Shown in pieces: positions 24,548 to 33,422 of a stretch of 64,000 nucleotides of DNA. Position 1 is the first letter of the stretch, and the number at the start of each line of letters is the position of its first letter. The position numbers and the translations under genes are program-made. The stretch spans positions 1-64,000 of the forward strand of contig DATFQX010000443.1 of the NCBI GenBank assembly GCA_035263865.1, written 5' to 3'. Below the pieces are notes generated by a model. The model was not told the origin of the DNA. It was given only the letters and a program-made list of their open reading frames with translations, and did no database searches. This DNA comes from VAZQ01 sp035263865 (GTDB lineage Bacteria > Pseudomonadota > Alphaproteobacteria > Rhizobiales > Xanthobacteraceae).

Positions 24548-26937
24548 AAGGTCGACGCGACTGCGTGAGGTTGCGCGCTAGGACGCGCAGCAAAGGAGGC
24601 GCGGTAACGCTCCTGTGGGACAGTGCAGTAAAGCGTGTCGCGCTGGCGCGGTGTGCGACCAAGGGAGTGAATGATGCGCTCCATCTCGACCGGCGCCGTC
24701 TCTTGTCCGTGCGCAGCGCCGGCCGATCGCGTGATCGTTTCGTCCATCAACGTACCGCCGAGATCGTTGGCTCCGCTGCCCAGACAGAACTTCACGCCTT
24801 CGCGGCCCATCTTCACCCAAGACGTCTGAATGTTGGTGATGAGCGGATTGAGGGCGAGGCGCGCAATCGCGTGCATCAGCACCGCCTCGCGGAAGGTGGG
24901 GCCGCGCCGAGCGCGGCCTTTGAGATAGATCGGAGCCTCCATATGCACGAAGGGTAGCGGCACGAACTCGGTGAAACCGGCGGTCTCCTCCTGCAGCTCG
25001 CGGATGCGCAGAAGATGTCGCGCCCAATGCTCGTAGTGATCCACATGGCCGAACATGATCGTCGCGGTGCTGCGCAAGCCGCTTCGATGCGCGACACGCA
25101 TCACCTCGAGCCATCGCCCGGTATCGATCTTGTCCGGGCAGAGTACGGCGCGCACCTCATCGTCGAGGATTTCCGCCGCCGTCCCCGGGAGCGTGCCGAG
25201 CCCCACCGCTTGCAGGGCGCGCAGAAAAGCCGCGAGGGGAACGCCAAGCGTCGCAGCGCCTTGATGCACTTCGAGTGGAGAGAACGCGTGGAGGTGAATA
25301 TCTGGCGCGGCGCTTTTCACGGCGTCGCAAATCTCGAGGTAAGTGGCTCCGCTGTAACGCGGATGGATGCCGCCCTGCATGCATACTTCGCTCGCGCCGC
25401 GCGCCCACGCCTCGCGCGCGCGCTGCGCGACCTCCGCAAGCGAGAGTTCATACGGCCGGCCGCGCAGATTTTCGCTCATCTTGCCCTTGGAGAAGGCACA
25501 GAAGCCGCATTTGAAGTAACAGATGTTGGTGTAGTTGATGTTGCGGGTGACCACGTACGAGACGGTCTCACCATTGCTGGCCTGTCGCAGCTCGTCGGCT
25601 GCCGTGCAGACCGCCGCAAACTCGTCCCCGCGACAGCGAAACAGCCGCACGATGTCGCCTTCGCCGAGCGCCTTCCCGGCCTGAGCCCGTCCCAAGATCG
25701 CGGGCAGTTCATCAGCAATCGCTGGACGGCCGAGGCCAGCGACACAATCGGGCAGCCGGGCGCGGGCGCCGGGGGACCATTCATCGGTGCGCGGCCATCC
25801 GTCGGCGTCGATGTGCCGAAACAGAGAAGTCCGCAGTGCTGGATCGACCCATCTGTCGGCATGGCGAGCGTACGCGGGATAGATCGCCAGCCGCTCGACC
25901 AATTGCTTGCCCGCTGCTTTCGTGGCGCGTGCGAGCGCATCCAAAGCGGGCCATGGCGCCTCCGGGTTGACATGATCCGGCGTGACCGGCGACACGCCGC
26001 CCCAATCGTTGATGCCCGCATCGATCAAGCGCGACAGCACGCCCGGACTGAGATTCGGCGGGGCCTGGATGCTCATTGACGGCGAGAACAAAAGTCGCGC
26101 GATTGCAATCGTCCAAAGGTGATCCTCGAGTGATGGCGCGGGCCAATGCGCCATGCGCGTTCCAGGCTTCGGTCGGAAATTCTGGATGATGATTTCCTGG
26201 ATGTGGCCGTAACGGTCGTTGAGCTCGCGCAAAGCAAGCAGCGAGTCGATCCGCTCTTCACGTGTTTCGCCGATGCCGATCAGGATGCCCGAGGTGAACG
26301 GGACGCGTTGTTCGCCGGCGGCGCGGATGCTCGCCAGCCTCGCGCCGGGATACTTGTCGGGCGAGCCGTGGTGCGGCCCTCCGGGCCCGCACAGCCGCTC
26401 GGATACTGACTCGAGCATGAGCCCCTGGGACACGGAGACTGTGCGCAAGGCAGTAACGTCGGCTCGCGCCAGGTGGCCCGGGTTGAGGTGCGGCAGCAAG
26501 CCAGTTTGCTCGTGCACCACCCGCGCAGCCTGGGCGAGATAAGACAAGGTTGTGCGATGTCCGAGGCGGAAAAGCTCGTCGGCGGCACTGCGATAGCGCC
26601 GCTCCGGCTGATCGCCGAGCGTGAACAGGACTTCCTTGCAGCCTGCTGCCTGACCCGCTCGCGCGATCGCAAGGACTTCGTCGAGCGACAGATAGGCTCG
26701 TTCATTCTTGCGCGGCGGATGGGCAAACGTGCAGTAGTGGCAGACGTCGCGGCAAAGCCTGGTCAGCGGAATGAAGACCTTGCGTGAATAGGAGATAACA
26801 GACCCGTGGACCGCATCGCGCCGGCGGGCTGCCGCGTGCAGCAGCGTGCCAAGCTCGCAATCCACGAGCGCCCCCGCCTCCTCGCAGCTGAGATTGCTGC
26901 CATGCACGAGATCCTCAGACAATATCGCAGAGCTCAT
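24544..26937 (-). CDS. fbiC: 7,8-didemethyl-8-hydroxy-5-deazariboflavin (FO) synthase, fused CofG-CofH form
   Basis: A 797-residue protein with two radical-SAM domains. The N-terminal CofG-like half has the cluster motif C62-x3-C66-x2-C69 (LCRDVCHYC); the C-terminal CofH-like half has C473-x3-C477-x2-C480 (CYFKCGFC). The order CofG then CofH is that of FbiC. The enzyme joins tyrosine and a pyrimidine from the riboflavin pathway to make FO, the deazaflavin core of F420. FbiC fusion proteins are typical of actinobacteria and scattered in proteobacteria, usually explained by transfer. The remaining F420 genes (cofC, cofD/fbiA, cofE/fbiB) are not in the window. No good ribosome-binding site is seen before the ATG. 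Confidence 0.92.
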   Translation of the reverse strand: MSSAILSEDLVHGSNLSCEEAGALVDCELGTLLHAAARRRDAVHGSVISYSRKVFIPLTRLCRDVCHYCTFAHPPRKNERAYLSLDEVLAIARAGQAAGCKEVLFTLGDQPERRYRSAADELFRLGHRTTLSYLAQAARVVHEQTGLLPHLNPGHLARADVTALRTVSVSQGLMLESVSERLCGPGGPHHGSPDKYPGARLASIRAAGEQRVPFTSGILIGIGETREERIDSLLALRELNDRYGHIQEIIIQNFRPKPGTRMAHWPAPSLEDHLWTIAIARLLFSPSMSIQAPPNLSPGVLSRLIDAGINDWGGVSPVTPDHVNPEAPWPALDALARATKAAGKQLVERLAIYPAYARHADRWVDPALRTSLFRHIDADGWPRTDEWSPGARARLPDCVAGLGRPAIADELPAILGRAQAGKALGEGDIVRLFRCRGDEFAAVCTAADELRQASNGETVSYVVTRNINYTNICYFKCGFCAFSKGKMSENLRGRPYELSLAEVAQRAREAWARGASEVCMQGGIHPRYSGATYLEICDAVKSAAPDIHLHAFSPLEVHQGAATLGVPLAAFLRALQAVGLGTLPGTAAEILDDEVRAVLCPDKIDTGRWLEVMRVAHRSGLRSTATIMFGHVDHYEHWARHLLRIRELQEETAGFTEFVPLPFVHMEAPIYLKGRARRGPTFREAVLMHAIARLALNPLITNIQTSWVKMGREGVKFCLGSGANDLGGTLMDETITRSAGAAHGQETAPVEMERIIHSLGRTPRQRDTLYCTVPQERYRASFAARPSAQPHAVASTL

Positions 26938-26951
26938 GATCGCTGCGGCGG

Positions 26952-27626
26952 CTATAGTCCGGTGATGCGAATGCCGGCGCCCTCGACCTTATAGCGCCGA
27001 TTGATCCCGATGAGCACGGAGGTCAGCGCCTCCGCGGCAGCGGAGTTGGCCAGCGGCCCGCCATCAATGCCGCGCGTTCCCGCCGCATTCGCGAGCTCGA
27101 TCACGACCCCACGCGCCGCCTGATCGTCCCCGAACACGAGCACGTCGCAATCAACCGCGCCGCTGGAATGGAGCTTGGCTGCACTGACATTGTGGAACGC
27201 GGCCTGGACGCGCGCCGTTCCCGCAAGCAACCGCTGCGCGGCCAAGGCGGCGGATCCATCGGGGGGAAACTTCACCACCGAGATTTTGGGAGGAACGAGC
27301 GGCACGACAGCATCCACCACAATCTTGCCGGCCACCGCCGACTTGATCTCATCGAGGATCGATTCATGGCTCGCATAAGGCACTGCGACAATTACGATCT
27401 CCGCGGTAGCGGCGGCGGTGCGATTGTCTTCGCCGCTGAGCGCGGCAGCACCGATATCGCTCTTCATCTTCTCGGCGGTGGCCTGCGCTTTCTGCTTGGA
27501 CCTCGAGCCCAGCACGATCGGATAGCCAGCCGCCGCCCAACGCTTTGCCAGCGCCGAGCCCAGCTCCCCGGTTCCGCCGATGACTGCGATGGTGGGACGT
27601 CGCTGCAATGATCTCTCCCGGCCCAC
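26952..27626 (-). CDS. npdG: NADPH-dependent F420 reductase
   Basis: A 224-residue protein with an N-terminal dinucleotide fold (AVIGGTGELGSALAKRW) and SRSKQKA after strand two, which reads the 2'-phosphate of NADPH. DAVVPLVPPK and the C-terminal IDGGPLANSAAAEALTSVLIGINRRYK match F420:NADP oxidoreductase (NpdG/Fno). The enzyme moves hydride between NADPH and F420, making F420H2 for an F420-dependent reductase. The start is a GTG at 27626 preceded by AGAGAGG. It lies 14 bases before fbiC and 69 bases after the M20 gene on the same strand. Confidence 0.9.
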   Translation of the reverse strand: MGRERSLQRRPTIAVIGGTGELGSALAKRWAAAGYPIVLGSRSKQKAQATAEKMKSDIGAAALSGEDNRTAAATAEIVIVAVPYASHESILDEIKSAVAGKIVVDAVVPLVPPKISVVKFPPDGSAALAAQRLLAGTARVQAAFHNVSAAKLHSSGAVDCDVLVFGDDQAARGVVIELANAAGTRGIDGGPLANSAAAEALTSVLIGINRRYKVEGAGIRITGL

Positions 27627-27695
27627 GACCTCTCTTGATAGCTTGAAGCGAAACGACAGCGCAGGCGTGCTCTGGCCGGCTGTTGATCCTGCGCA

Positions 27696-28970
27696 CTAAG
27701 GTTGATCGACGCCGCACCAATCGCAGATGCTCAATGCCACAACTTTGATCGCCGTCAGGTAATCGTCGATGGAAACATACTCATCATTGGCGTGCATGAC
27801 GGCGGTCGAGCCCGGGCCGAAGATCACGGTCGGGGTGTTGGCATAGCGGTTGAGGAACCGCGTATCGGCCGCGCCCTGGCGGCCGCTGATCTCGGGCTGG
27901 CGACCGGTCACTTGTTTGTAATTTCGGCACACGGTCTGCACGATCGGATGATCTCGCGGGATTTCGGAGGCCTGCGCGTCATAGCCGACAAACCGCACCT
28001 TGGGCGGATGGGCCTTCATCCAAGGATCCTCGGCCGCCGCGCGTGCCACCTGCTCTACCAGACTCCGCTTTACGCCTTCGTGGTCCTCGCCGGGTACGGT
28101 ACCGATACTTCCCTTAAGCAGGCAATTGGCGGGAAACGCGCTCGGATAGTTGCCGGCGGAGAAGCTGCCGATGATACAGGGAAGCGTGTCAAGGGCGTTC
28201 GGATAGAGCGGATGGGTCGCGGTCGCGACGCGCTTGGCCTCGAGGTCCGCGACCGCCTTGACGATTTTGTTTCCGAGATCGATGCCGCTGATCCCTTCGT
28301 AACGCTTTTGAATGCCGGCAGGCTTGCCGTGAATCTCGATTTCGAACCAGATGCGGCCGATACAAGCCGGCTGGACCGCCAGATCGCTGGTCTCGCCGGA
28401 AATGCCAGCATCAGCCTTGTAGCCGCGGATGACGGTATCCAACGTGCCGTGGCCACTGACCTCCTCGTCGACGACGACATTGATGTAAATGTTGCCCTTG
28501 GTCTTCAGGCCCGCGGCCAGCAGGCATTCCACCGCCATGATATGGCTGGCGACACCGCTTTTCATGTCGGCGGAGCCGCGCCCATAGATGCGGCCGTTCT
28601 TGATGGTGGCTGACCAGGGATCGTCGCTCCATCCCTCGCCGCCGCCGACCGGTATGACATCGGTATGGCCGTTCAGAAGCACCGAGCGTCCCCCGCCCGT
28701 GCCCTTCAAGGTGGCGAGGATGTTGGGCCGTCCTTCGTAGCCTCGATCAACGGGCCGGTACCCAGGATGCTTCTTCAGTTCTTCCCAATCGGTTTCCCAC
28801 ATATCGACATCGAGACCGATCTTCGTCATGTAATCTGCAAGAAACTTCTGGATCTGGGCCTCGTCACCGGTGACGCTGGGGATAGCGATCATCTGCTGCA
28901 GAAAAGAGACCGCTTTGTCGCGGCTGTCGTCGATTTTTTTAAGAAGCGTCTGGGTGACATTCGTGTTCAT
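27696..28970 (-). CDS. M20 family metallo-amidohydrolase (ArgE/DapE-like)
   Basis: A zinc-dependent amidohydrolase/deacylase of about 424 residues. Metal ligands and general base are in LNGHTDVIP (His, Asp), GRGSADMKSG (Asp), VVDEEVSGHG (Glu-Glu) and a later HANDEYV (His). A dimerisation (lid) domain lies between about residues 185 and 310. ArgE/DapE-type enzymes cleave N-acyl or carbamoyl amides of amino-acid-like substrates in the cytosol. The ATG at 28970 starts the homologous region; five extra residues are possible from 28985. It is placed between the molybdenum hydroxylase genes and npdG, which suits hydrolysis of a ring-opened amide. Confidence 0.85.
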   Translation of the reverse strand: MNTNVTQTLLKKIDDSRDKAVSFLQQMIAIPSVTGDEAQIQKFLADYMTKIGLDVDMWETDWEELKKHPGYRPVDRGYEGRPNILATLKGTGGGRSVLLNGHTDVIPVGGGEGWSDDPWSATIKNGRIYGRGSADMKSGVASHIMAVECLLAAGLKTKGNIYINVVVDEEVSGHGTLDTVIRGYKADAGISGETSDLAVQPACIGRIWFEIEIHGKPAGIQKRYEGISGIDLGNKIVKAVADLEAKRVATATHPLYPNALDTLPCIIGSFSAGNYPSAFPANCLLKGSIGTVPGEDHEGVKRSLVEQVARAAAEDPWMKAHPPKVRFVGYDAQASEIPRDHPIVQTVCRNYKQVTGRQPEISGRQGAADTRFLNRYANTPTVIFGPGSTAVMHANDEYVSIDDYLTAIKVVALSICDWCGVDQP

Positions 28971-29026
28971 TTGCGATGCCCACACATGCAGCCGCAGGAA
29001 GCCGTCATTAAGCGGCGATTTTCACA

Positions 29027-31393
29027 TCAGTCAATCCGCGCCCGGCCTGGCAATTGCTCCCGCCGCGCGATGGCCGCAACGATGCGTTGCGGGGTGATCG
29101 GCGATATCAACAGTTCGACGCCGAGCGGCCGTAGCGCATCGTTGACCGCGTTGGCGATGGCCGCGGGCGGCGCGATGGCCCCGCCCTCGCCGATTCCTTT
29201 GACGCCGAACTCAGTATAGGGCGCCAGTGTCTCCATATGGTCAATCACCGGGGCGGGGACCTCGGTGGCTGCGGGCAGCAGGTAGTCCGCGAGCGTCGAA
29301 GCGAGTGGCTGGCCCGAACGATCGAACGGCATTTCCTCGTAAAGCGCCGTGCCCACGCCTTGTGCGAAGCCGCCGTGGATTTGTCCGTCTACGATCATGG
29401 GATTGACCAGCTTGCCGCCGTCTTCAACGATGACGTAGCGCAGAATTTCCACTTCGCCGGTCTCCGGATCGACGGCGACCAAGGCGGCATGCGTGGCATA
29501 GCTGAAAGTCCCGCTGTCGCGCGCAGGCTTGTATCCAATCGTCGTTTCGAGGCCCCGGGGATCGACAGCGTCGGGCAGATCTTGCGGGCGCAGGTACCAG
29601 GCACGAGCGATTTCGGCCAAGCTGACGGCGCCGTGCGGGCCGACAGCCTGAGCGGCATGAACGACGATCTGCGTCGGGTCGGTCTGCAGCAGCCGCGCGC
29701 CGATCACGGTCGCTTGTTTTGCGATCTCGCGACACGCCGCCGCCACGGCGCCGCCAGCCATCACCATCGAGCGCGAGCCCCAGGTGCCGGTCGAATAAGG
29801 CGTGAGCGCAGTATCGCCGAGCACGACTTTGATCCTGCCGATGTCGATACCGAGAATTTCATGGGCGACTTGCGCCAGCGTCGTTTCCAGTCCCTGGCCG
29901 TGCGAGTGCACGCCGACGCGCAGCTCCAGGCCGCCGTCTGGCGTTAGCCGTGCAGTTGCTTGTTCGTACCCCGGCACCATCGGGATGCCCCAGCCGTAGT
30001 AGACCGACGTGCCGTGCGCGGCCTGTTCGCAATAGGTCGCAAGGCCCAGCCCAACGAGACGCCCATCCGGCTGCGCGCGTTTCTGCCGCTTTCTTATTTC
30101 CGGGACATTGAGCGCCGCCACTGCGCGGCGCAATGATTGCGGATAATCGCCGCTATCGAAATGCTTTTTGGTAATGTTGTCGAACGGCATCTGCTCGGGT
30201 CGCACGAGATTTCTTTGTCGGACCTCGTGCAGCTCGATGCCGGCCTCGCGCGCGAGCGCGTCGAGCACGAGTTCGAGGGCGAAGCAGACTCCCGTGCGTG
30301 CCACGCCGCGATACGGCAGAATCGGGCATTTGTTTGTGGCGACGGAGAACGTGCGACAGCGATAGGCGAGAAAATCATATGGTCCCGGCAGGATGCTTGC
30401 CACCTGCGCAGCTTCCAAGCAGGCAGAGAACGGGTAGGACGAATAGGCGCCGGAATCGACCGCGGCCTCGCAGTCGATGCCGCGCAAACGGCCGTCGCGC
30501 TCGGCATAGGCGGTGATACGGTAGTGGTGCTCCCGGCAATTGGCGCCGGCGATGAGATGTTCGCGGCGGTCCTCGATCCAGCGCACCGGATGGCCGCAAT
30601 GCATAGCGAGCCAGCCGAGACAAATCTCCTCGGGCAGCAAGATGCCTTTGTAGCCGAACCCGCCGCCGACGTCGGGGGCGATGATGCGGACCTGTCCCTC
30701 TTCGAGGCCGAGACATTCGGCCAATCCCGTGCGCACGATGTGGGGCATCTGGCAGGCCGAATACACCGTCAATTGTTCCAGCCGCGTGTCCCAGAACGCA
30801 ACGACGCCGCGCCCTTCGATTGGCGCCATGCATTGGCGAGCGGTGCGGATCTCGCGGAAGACCTTGATCGGGGCATCGAATGCCTTGCTGATGTCGACAT
30901 CGATAAAAGTCTCGAGAAATACGTTGTCGCCCCAATGCTCGTGGACCACTACGGCGCCGCTTTTGCGCGCTTCCAGCATGTCGTACACAGCCGGCAATTC
31001 CTGCAGATCGAGGGTCACCGCCGTTGCCAGATCTTCGGCTTGCGAGCGCGTTGTGCCGACGCACATCGCCGCGAGCTCGCCCACGTGGCGCAGCTTGTCG
31101 ATGGCGAGCGGCGGCTGCTCCGAGACTTTAAAGCCGCGCAACCCAGAGACCGCGCGGATCGGCTTCACGCCAACCAGATCGGAGGCCGTGAACGTGCTGC
31201 CGCGCTGAGCGGATGGAATGGAAATGCCGCGAATGCGGGCATGCGCTACGGGGCTGCGGACGAAGGCGACGTCCTTCATTCCGGGCAGTCGAATATCGGC
31301 GACGAATTGCCCGCGACCGCGCAAGAGGCGATCATCTTCCTTTCTGCCGACTCGAGCTCCGATGCCCTGGGTCAAGGCGCGTACTTCTCTCAT
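29027..31393 (-). CDS. Xanthine dehydrogenase family molybdopterin-binding large subunit, copy 2
   Basis: A 788-residue molybdenum hydroxylase large subunit. DDRLLRGRGQFVADI starts the first domain; GGGFGYKG, PYRGVARTGVCFALE, the pterin-site segments (STGTWGSRSMVMAGGA) and GVKGIGEGGAI with the catalytic glutamate near the C-terminus are present. The CO-dehydrogenase loop with its active-site cysteine (YRCSFR) is absent, so CO oxidation is unlikely; hydroxylation of a heterocycle or aldehyde is expected. It is a close paralogue of the product of 33419-35764. Its start overlaps the 2Fe-2S subunit stop by 4 bases. Confidence 0.9.
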   Translation of the reverse strand: MREVRALTQGIGARVGRKEDDRLLRGRGQFVADIRLPGMKDVAFVRSPVAHARIRGISIPSAQRGSTFTASDLVGVKPIRAVSGLRGFKVSEQPPLAIDKLRHVGELAAMCVGTTRSQAEDLATAVTLDLQELPAVYDMLEARKSGAVVVHEHWGDNVFLETFIDVDISKAFDAPIKVFREIRTARQCMAPIEGRGVVAFWDTRLEQLTVYSACQMPHIVRTGLAECLGLEEGQVRIIAPDVGGGFGYKGILLPEEICLGWLAMHCGHPVRWIEDRREHLIAGANCREHHYRITAYAERDGRLRGIDCEAAVDSGAYSSYPFSACLEAAQVASILPGPYDFLAYRCRTFSVATNKCPILPYRGVARTGVCFALELVLDALAREAGIELHEVRQRNLVRPEQMPFDNITKKHFDSGDYPQSLRRAVAALNVPEIRKRQKRAQPDGRLVGLGLATYCEQAAHGTSVYYGWGIPMVPGYEQATARLTPDGGLELRVGVHSHGQGLETTLAQVAHEILGIDIGRIKVVLGDTALTPYSTGTWGSRSMVMAGGAVAAACREIAKQATVIGARLLQTDPTQIVVHAAQAVGPHGAVSLAEIARAWYLRPQDLPDAVDPRGLETTIGYKPARDSGTFSYATHAALVAVDPETGEVEILRYVIVEDGGKLVNPMIVDGQIHGGFAQGVGTALYEEMPFDRSGQPLASTLADYLLPAATEVPAPVIDHMETLAPYTEFGVKGIGEGGAIAPPAAIANAVNDALRPLGVELLISPITPQRIVAAIARREQLPGRARID

Positions 31394-32592
31394 CTCCGAA
31401 ACCTGCCCAACAATCGCGCCAGCGCGCTCTTCATCCGGGCGACAATAAGGGCTGCGAGCAACGAGCCTGCTGGTAGCGCCCGCGTTAACTGGTCCGCAGC
31501 AGGGGGCAAGCCGGCCAACTGCCGCTCGAGGTTGCGGGCGAATATATCGCTTATTCGAGCCGCCAAATCGCTGACGATCGCGCTGCGGCCGAATTGCGCC
31601 AAGGGTCCGAGCAGAAGAGCGCGCAGCGTGAAATCGACGCGTGTCGCCGCGCCGCCCTGCTCCGCGCTCAGCCGGTATTCGAGCTCGGCGCTCGCCCGCG
31701 AGGCGCCGAGGCGGTCTCTCCCCGCTGCCAGGATAACGCCGCGCCGTATGGCCTCGTCACGTACGACGCGAGCTTCGCCATTGAACGTAGCCGCGATCGG
31801 GCCGAGCTTGACGACAAGTTGCCCCTGCAGCCGGTCGCCGCGCAAGCCGCTCAGCGTAGCTCCGGGCAAGCACGGCACCACGCGCTCAATGTCCCCAAGA
31901 CGATTCCAGACCTCGGCTTGCGGCCGCGCGATGACAAAGGACTGGCAGATGTCGATGTTCGGCTTTTTGCCGGCAAGGCCCAAATCCGCTGCGTGATAGG
32001 CCCCACGCGTGTCGCCGCCCATGGGAACGGCGATCGAGAGCGGTGTGTCGCCGACCGCCGGGGCGGCGCGGCCGGATCCCACCGGCCCTAACTTGTCTCG
32101 TTCGGATGGCGTGACGGCGAAAAGCCCGGCACGGCGTTCCTCCAGTACGCGGCGGACGGCACGCACGATCCCGACATAGCCGGTGCATCGGCAGAGATTG
32201 CCGCTGAGTTCGAGGCGAATGCGGCGCTCGTCGGCGTCGGGAAGACGCGAGACAATGTCGCGCGCGGTGATCAGCATGCCGGGCGTACAGAAGCCGCATT
32301 GCAAGCCATGCTCGGCGGTGAACGCCCTTCGCAGTGCGACCATGACGGGATCGTTCTCGAGTCCCTCGATAGTCGTGATCTGCGCCTCTTCGCACAGGAC
32401 AGCATAGGTGATGCACGATCGCGCGGGCTCCCCATCGATGAGCAGCGTGCAAGCACCGCAGGCGCCCTGCTCGCAGCGCAGATGCGTGCCGGTCAAGCCC
32501 AGGCGCTCGCGCAGCAGGTCGGCGAGATTCAGGCGCGGCTCGATGTTCTCGAGAATAGAAACGCCATTCACGGTGAGCTGGACCGAGCGCAT
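31390..32592 (-). CDS. 2Fe-2S subunit of molybdenum hydroxylase fused to a CoxG-like (SRPBCC) domain
   Basis: A 400-residue fusion. Residues 1-155 are the small subunit with two 2Fe-2S clusters: C40, C45, C48, C60 and C99, C102, C134, C136 (CRC). After a linker, residues about 213-360 form a CoxG-like SRPBCC domain (VIARPQAEVWNRLGDIERVVPCLPG), and residues about 375-400 a hydrophobic segment with a basic tail. In CO dehydrogenase gene clusters CoxG is a separate protein that docks the enzyme to the membrane; here the anchor is part of the electron-transfer subunit. The ATG at 32592 overlaps the FAD-subunit stop (TGATG), which excludes longer starts. Confidence 0.88.
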   Translation of the reverse strand: MRSVQLTVNGVSILENIEPRLNLADLLRERLGLTGTHLRCEQGACGACTLLIDGEPARSCITYAVLCEEAQITTIEGLENDPVMVALRRAFTAEHGLQCGFCTPGMLITARDIVSRLPDADERRIRLELSGNLCRCTGYVGIVRAVRRVLEERRAGLFAVTPSERDKLGPVGSGRAAPAVGDTPLSIAVPMGGDTRGAYHAADLGLAGKKPNIDICQSFVIARPQAEVWNRLGDIERVVPCLPGATLSGLRGDRLQGQLVVKLGPIAATFNGEARVVRDEAIRRGVILAAGRDRLGASRASAELEYRLSAEQGGAATRVDFTLRALLLGPLAQFGRSAIVSDLAARISDIFARNLERQLAGLPPAADQLTRALPAGSLLAALIVARMKSALARLLGRFRR

Positions 32593-33422
32593 CAAGCCAT
32601 CGCCTGGGCAGCCGCCCGTGCGAGAGCGGTCGCGTGAACGCGGCCATTGACCGGGAGTCCGGTGCCCTGGAGCAGCTCGTTGGTCGCTTCTTCGTGAAGG
32701 CGAACCGCCATTCCGCGCTGCGGAATGGCTCCCAATAGCCTGCGCGCGTCTTCGATCACGATAGGCCGGCCCTGGGTCGCACCCATGACCGCTCGGAAGC
32801 GCTCGCGTTCGCGATCGAGCAACACTGCGCCGCTCGCGAGCGCGAACTCCCCGGCCTTGCGGCACACCTTATAATAGCCGCAGCGGGCGCTGCGGGAGGG
32901 GCGCGGAATGCGGATAGCTTGCAGCAACTCTGCTGTTTCGAGCCTCACCTCGAACGCACCGGCCACGAATTGTTCGACCGGCACGCGTCGCGTTTGCTTG
33001 CCATCCGTGACAATGCATTCCGCCGCCAGGGCGCACAGCACCGGCAACCAATCTCCCGACGGGTCAGCATGACAAATGCTGCCTCCGATCGTCCCGCGGT
33101 TGCGGACCGCACGGTAGGCGATACCGGCGGCAACGGCCGCGAGAATCGGCAAACGGTCCATGCGCACGCGCCCATCCTCGATATCGGAGGTGGTGATGCA
33201 GGCGCCGATGACGAGGCCGTCGGTGTCTTCTTCGATGTGCGTCAATTCAGGAATCGGGGTGATATCGACCAGGATGCTCGGCCGCGCCAGGCGGAGGTTC
33301 AACATCGGGCCCAGTGACTGGCCGCCCGCAATAACCTTCGCGCTGCCGGACGCCTGGCGCAGGATGGTGACGGCCTCGCCGAGGCTCCTTGCGCGCGCAA
33401 ATTCGAAACGGGCGGGCTTCAT
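32592..33422 (-). CDS. FAD-binding subunit of molybdenum hydroxylase (CoxM-like)
   Basis: A 276-residue medium subunit. FAD is held by IAGGQSLGPMLNLRLARPS and NRGTIGGSICHADPSGDWLPVL, followed by YYKVCRKAGEFALAS in the C-terminal domain. It passes electrons from the iron-sulfur subunit to the acceptor. The start ATG at 33422 overlaps the stop of the first large-subunit gene by 4 bases and the stop overlaps the next start by 1 base. One FAD subunit and one iron-sulfur subunit apparently serve two large subunits. Confidence 0.9.
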   Translation of the reverse strand: MKPARFEFARARSLGEAVTILRQASGSAKVIAGGQSLGPMLNLRLARPSILVDITPIPELTHIEEDTDGLVIGACITTSDIEDGRVRMDRLPILAAVAAGIAYRAVRNRGTIGGSICHADPSGDWLPVLCALAAECIVTDGKQTRRVPVEQFVAGAFEVRLETAELLQAIRIPRPSRSARCGYYKVCRKAGEFALASGAVLLDRERERFRAVMGATQGRPIVIEDARRLLGAIPQRGMAVRLHEEATNELLQGTGLPVNGRVHATALARAAAQAMA

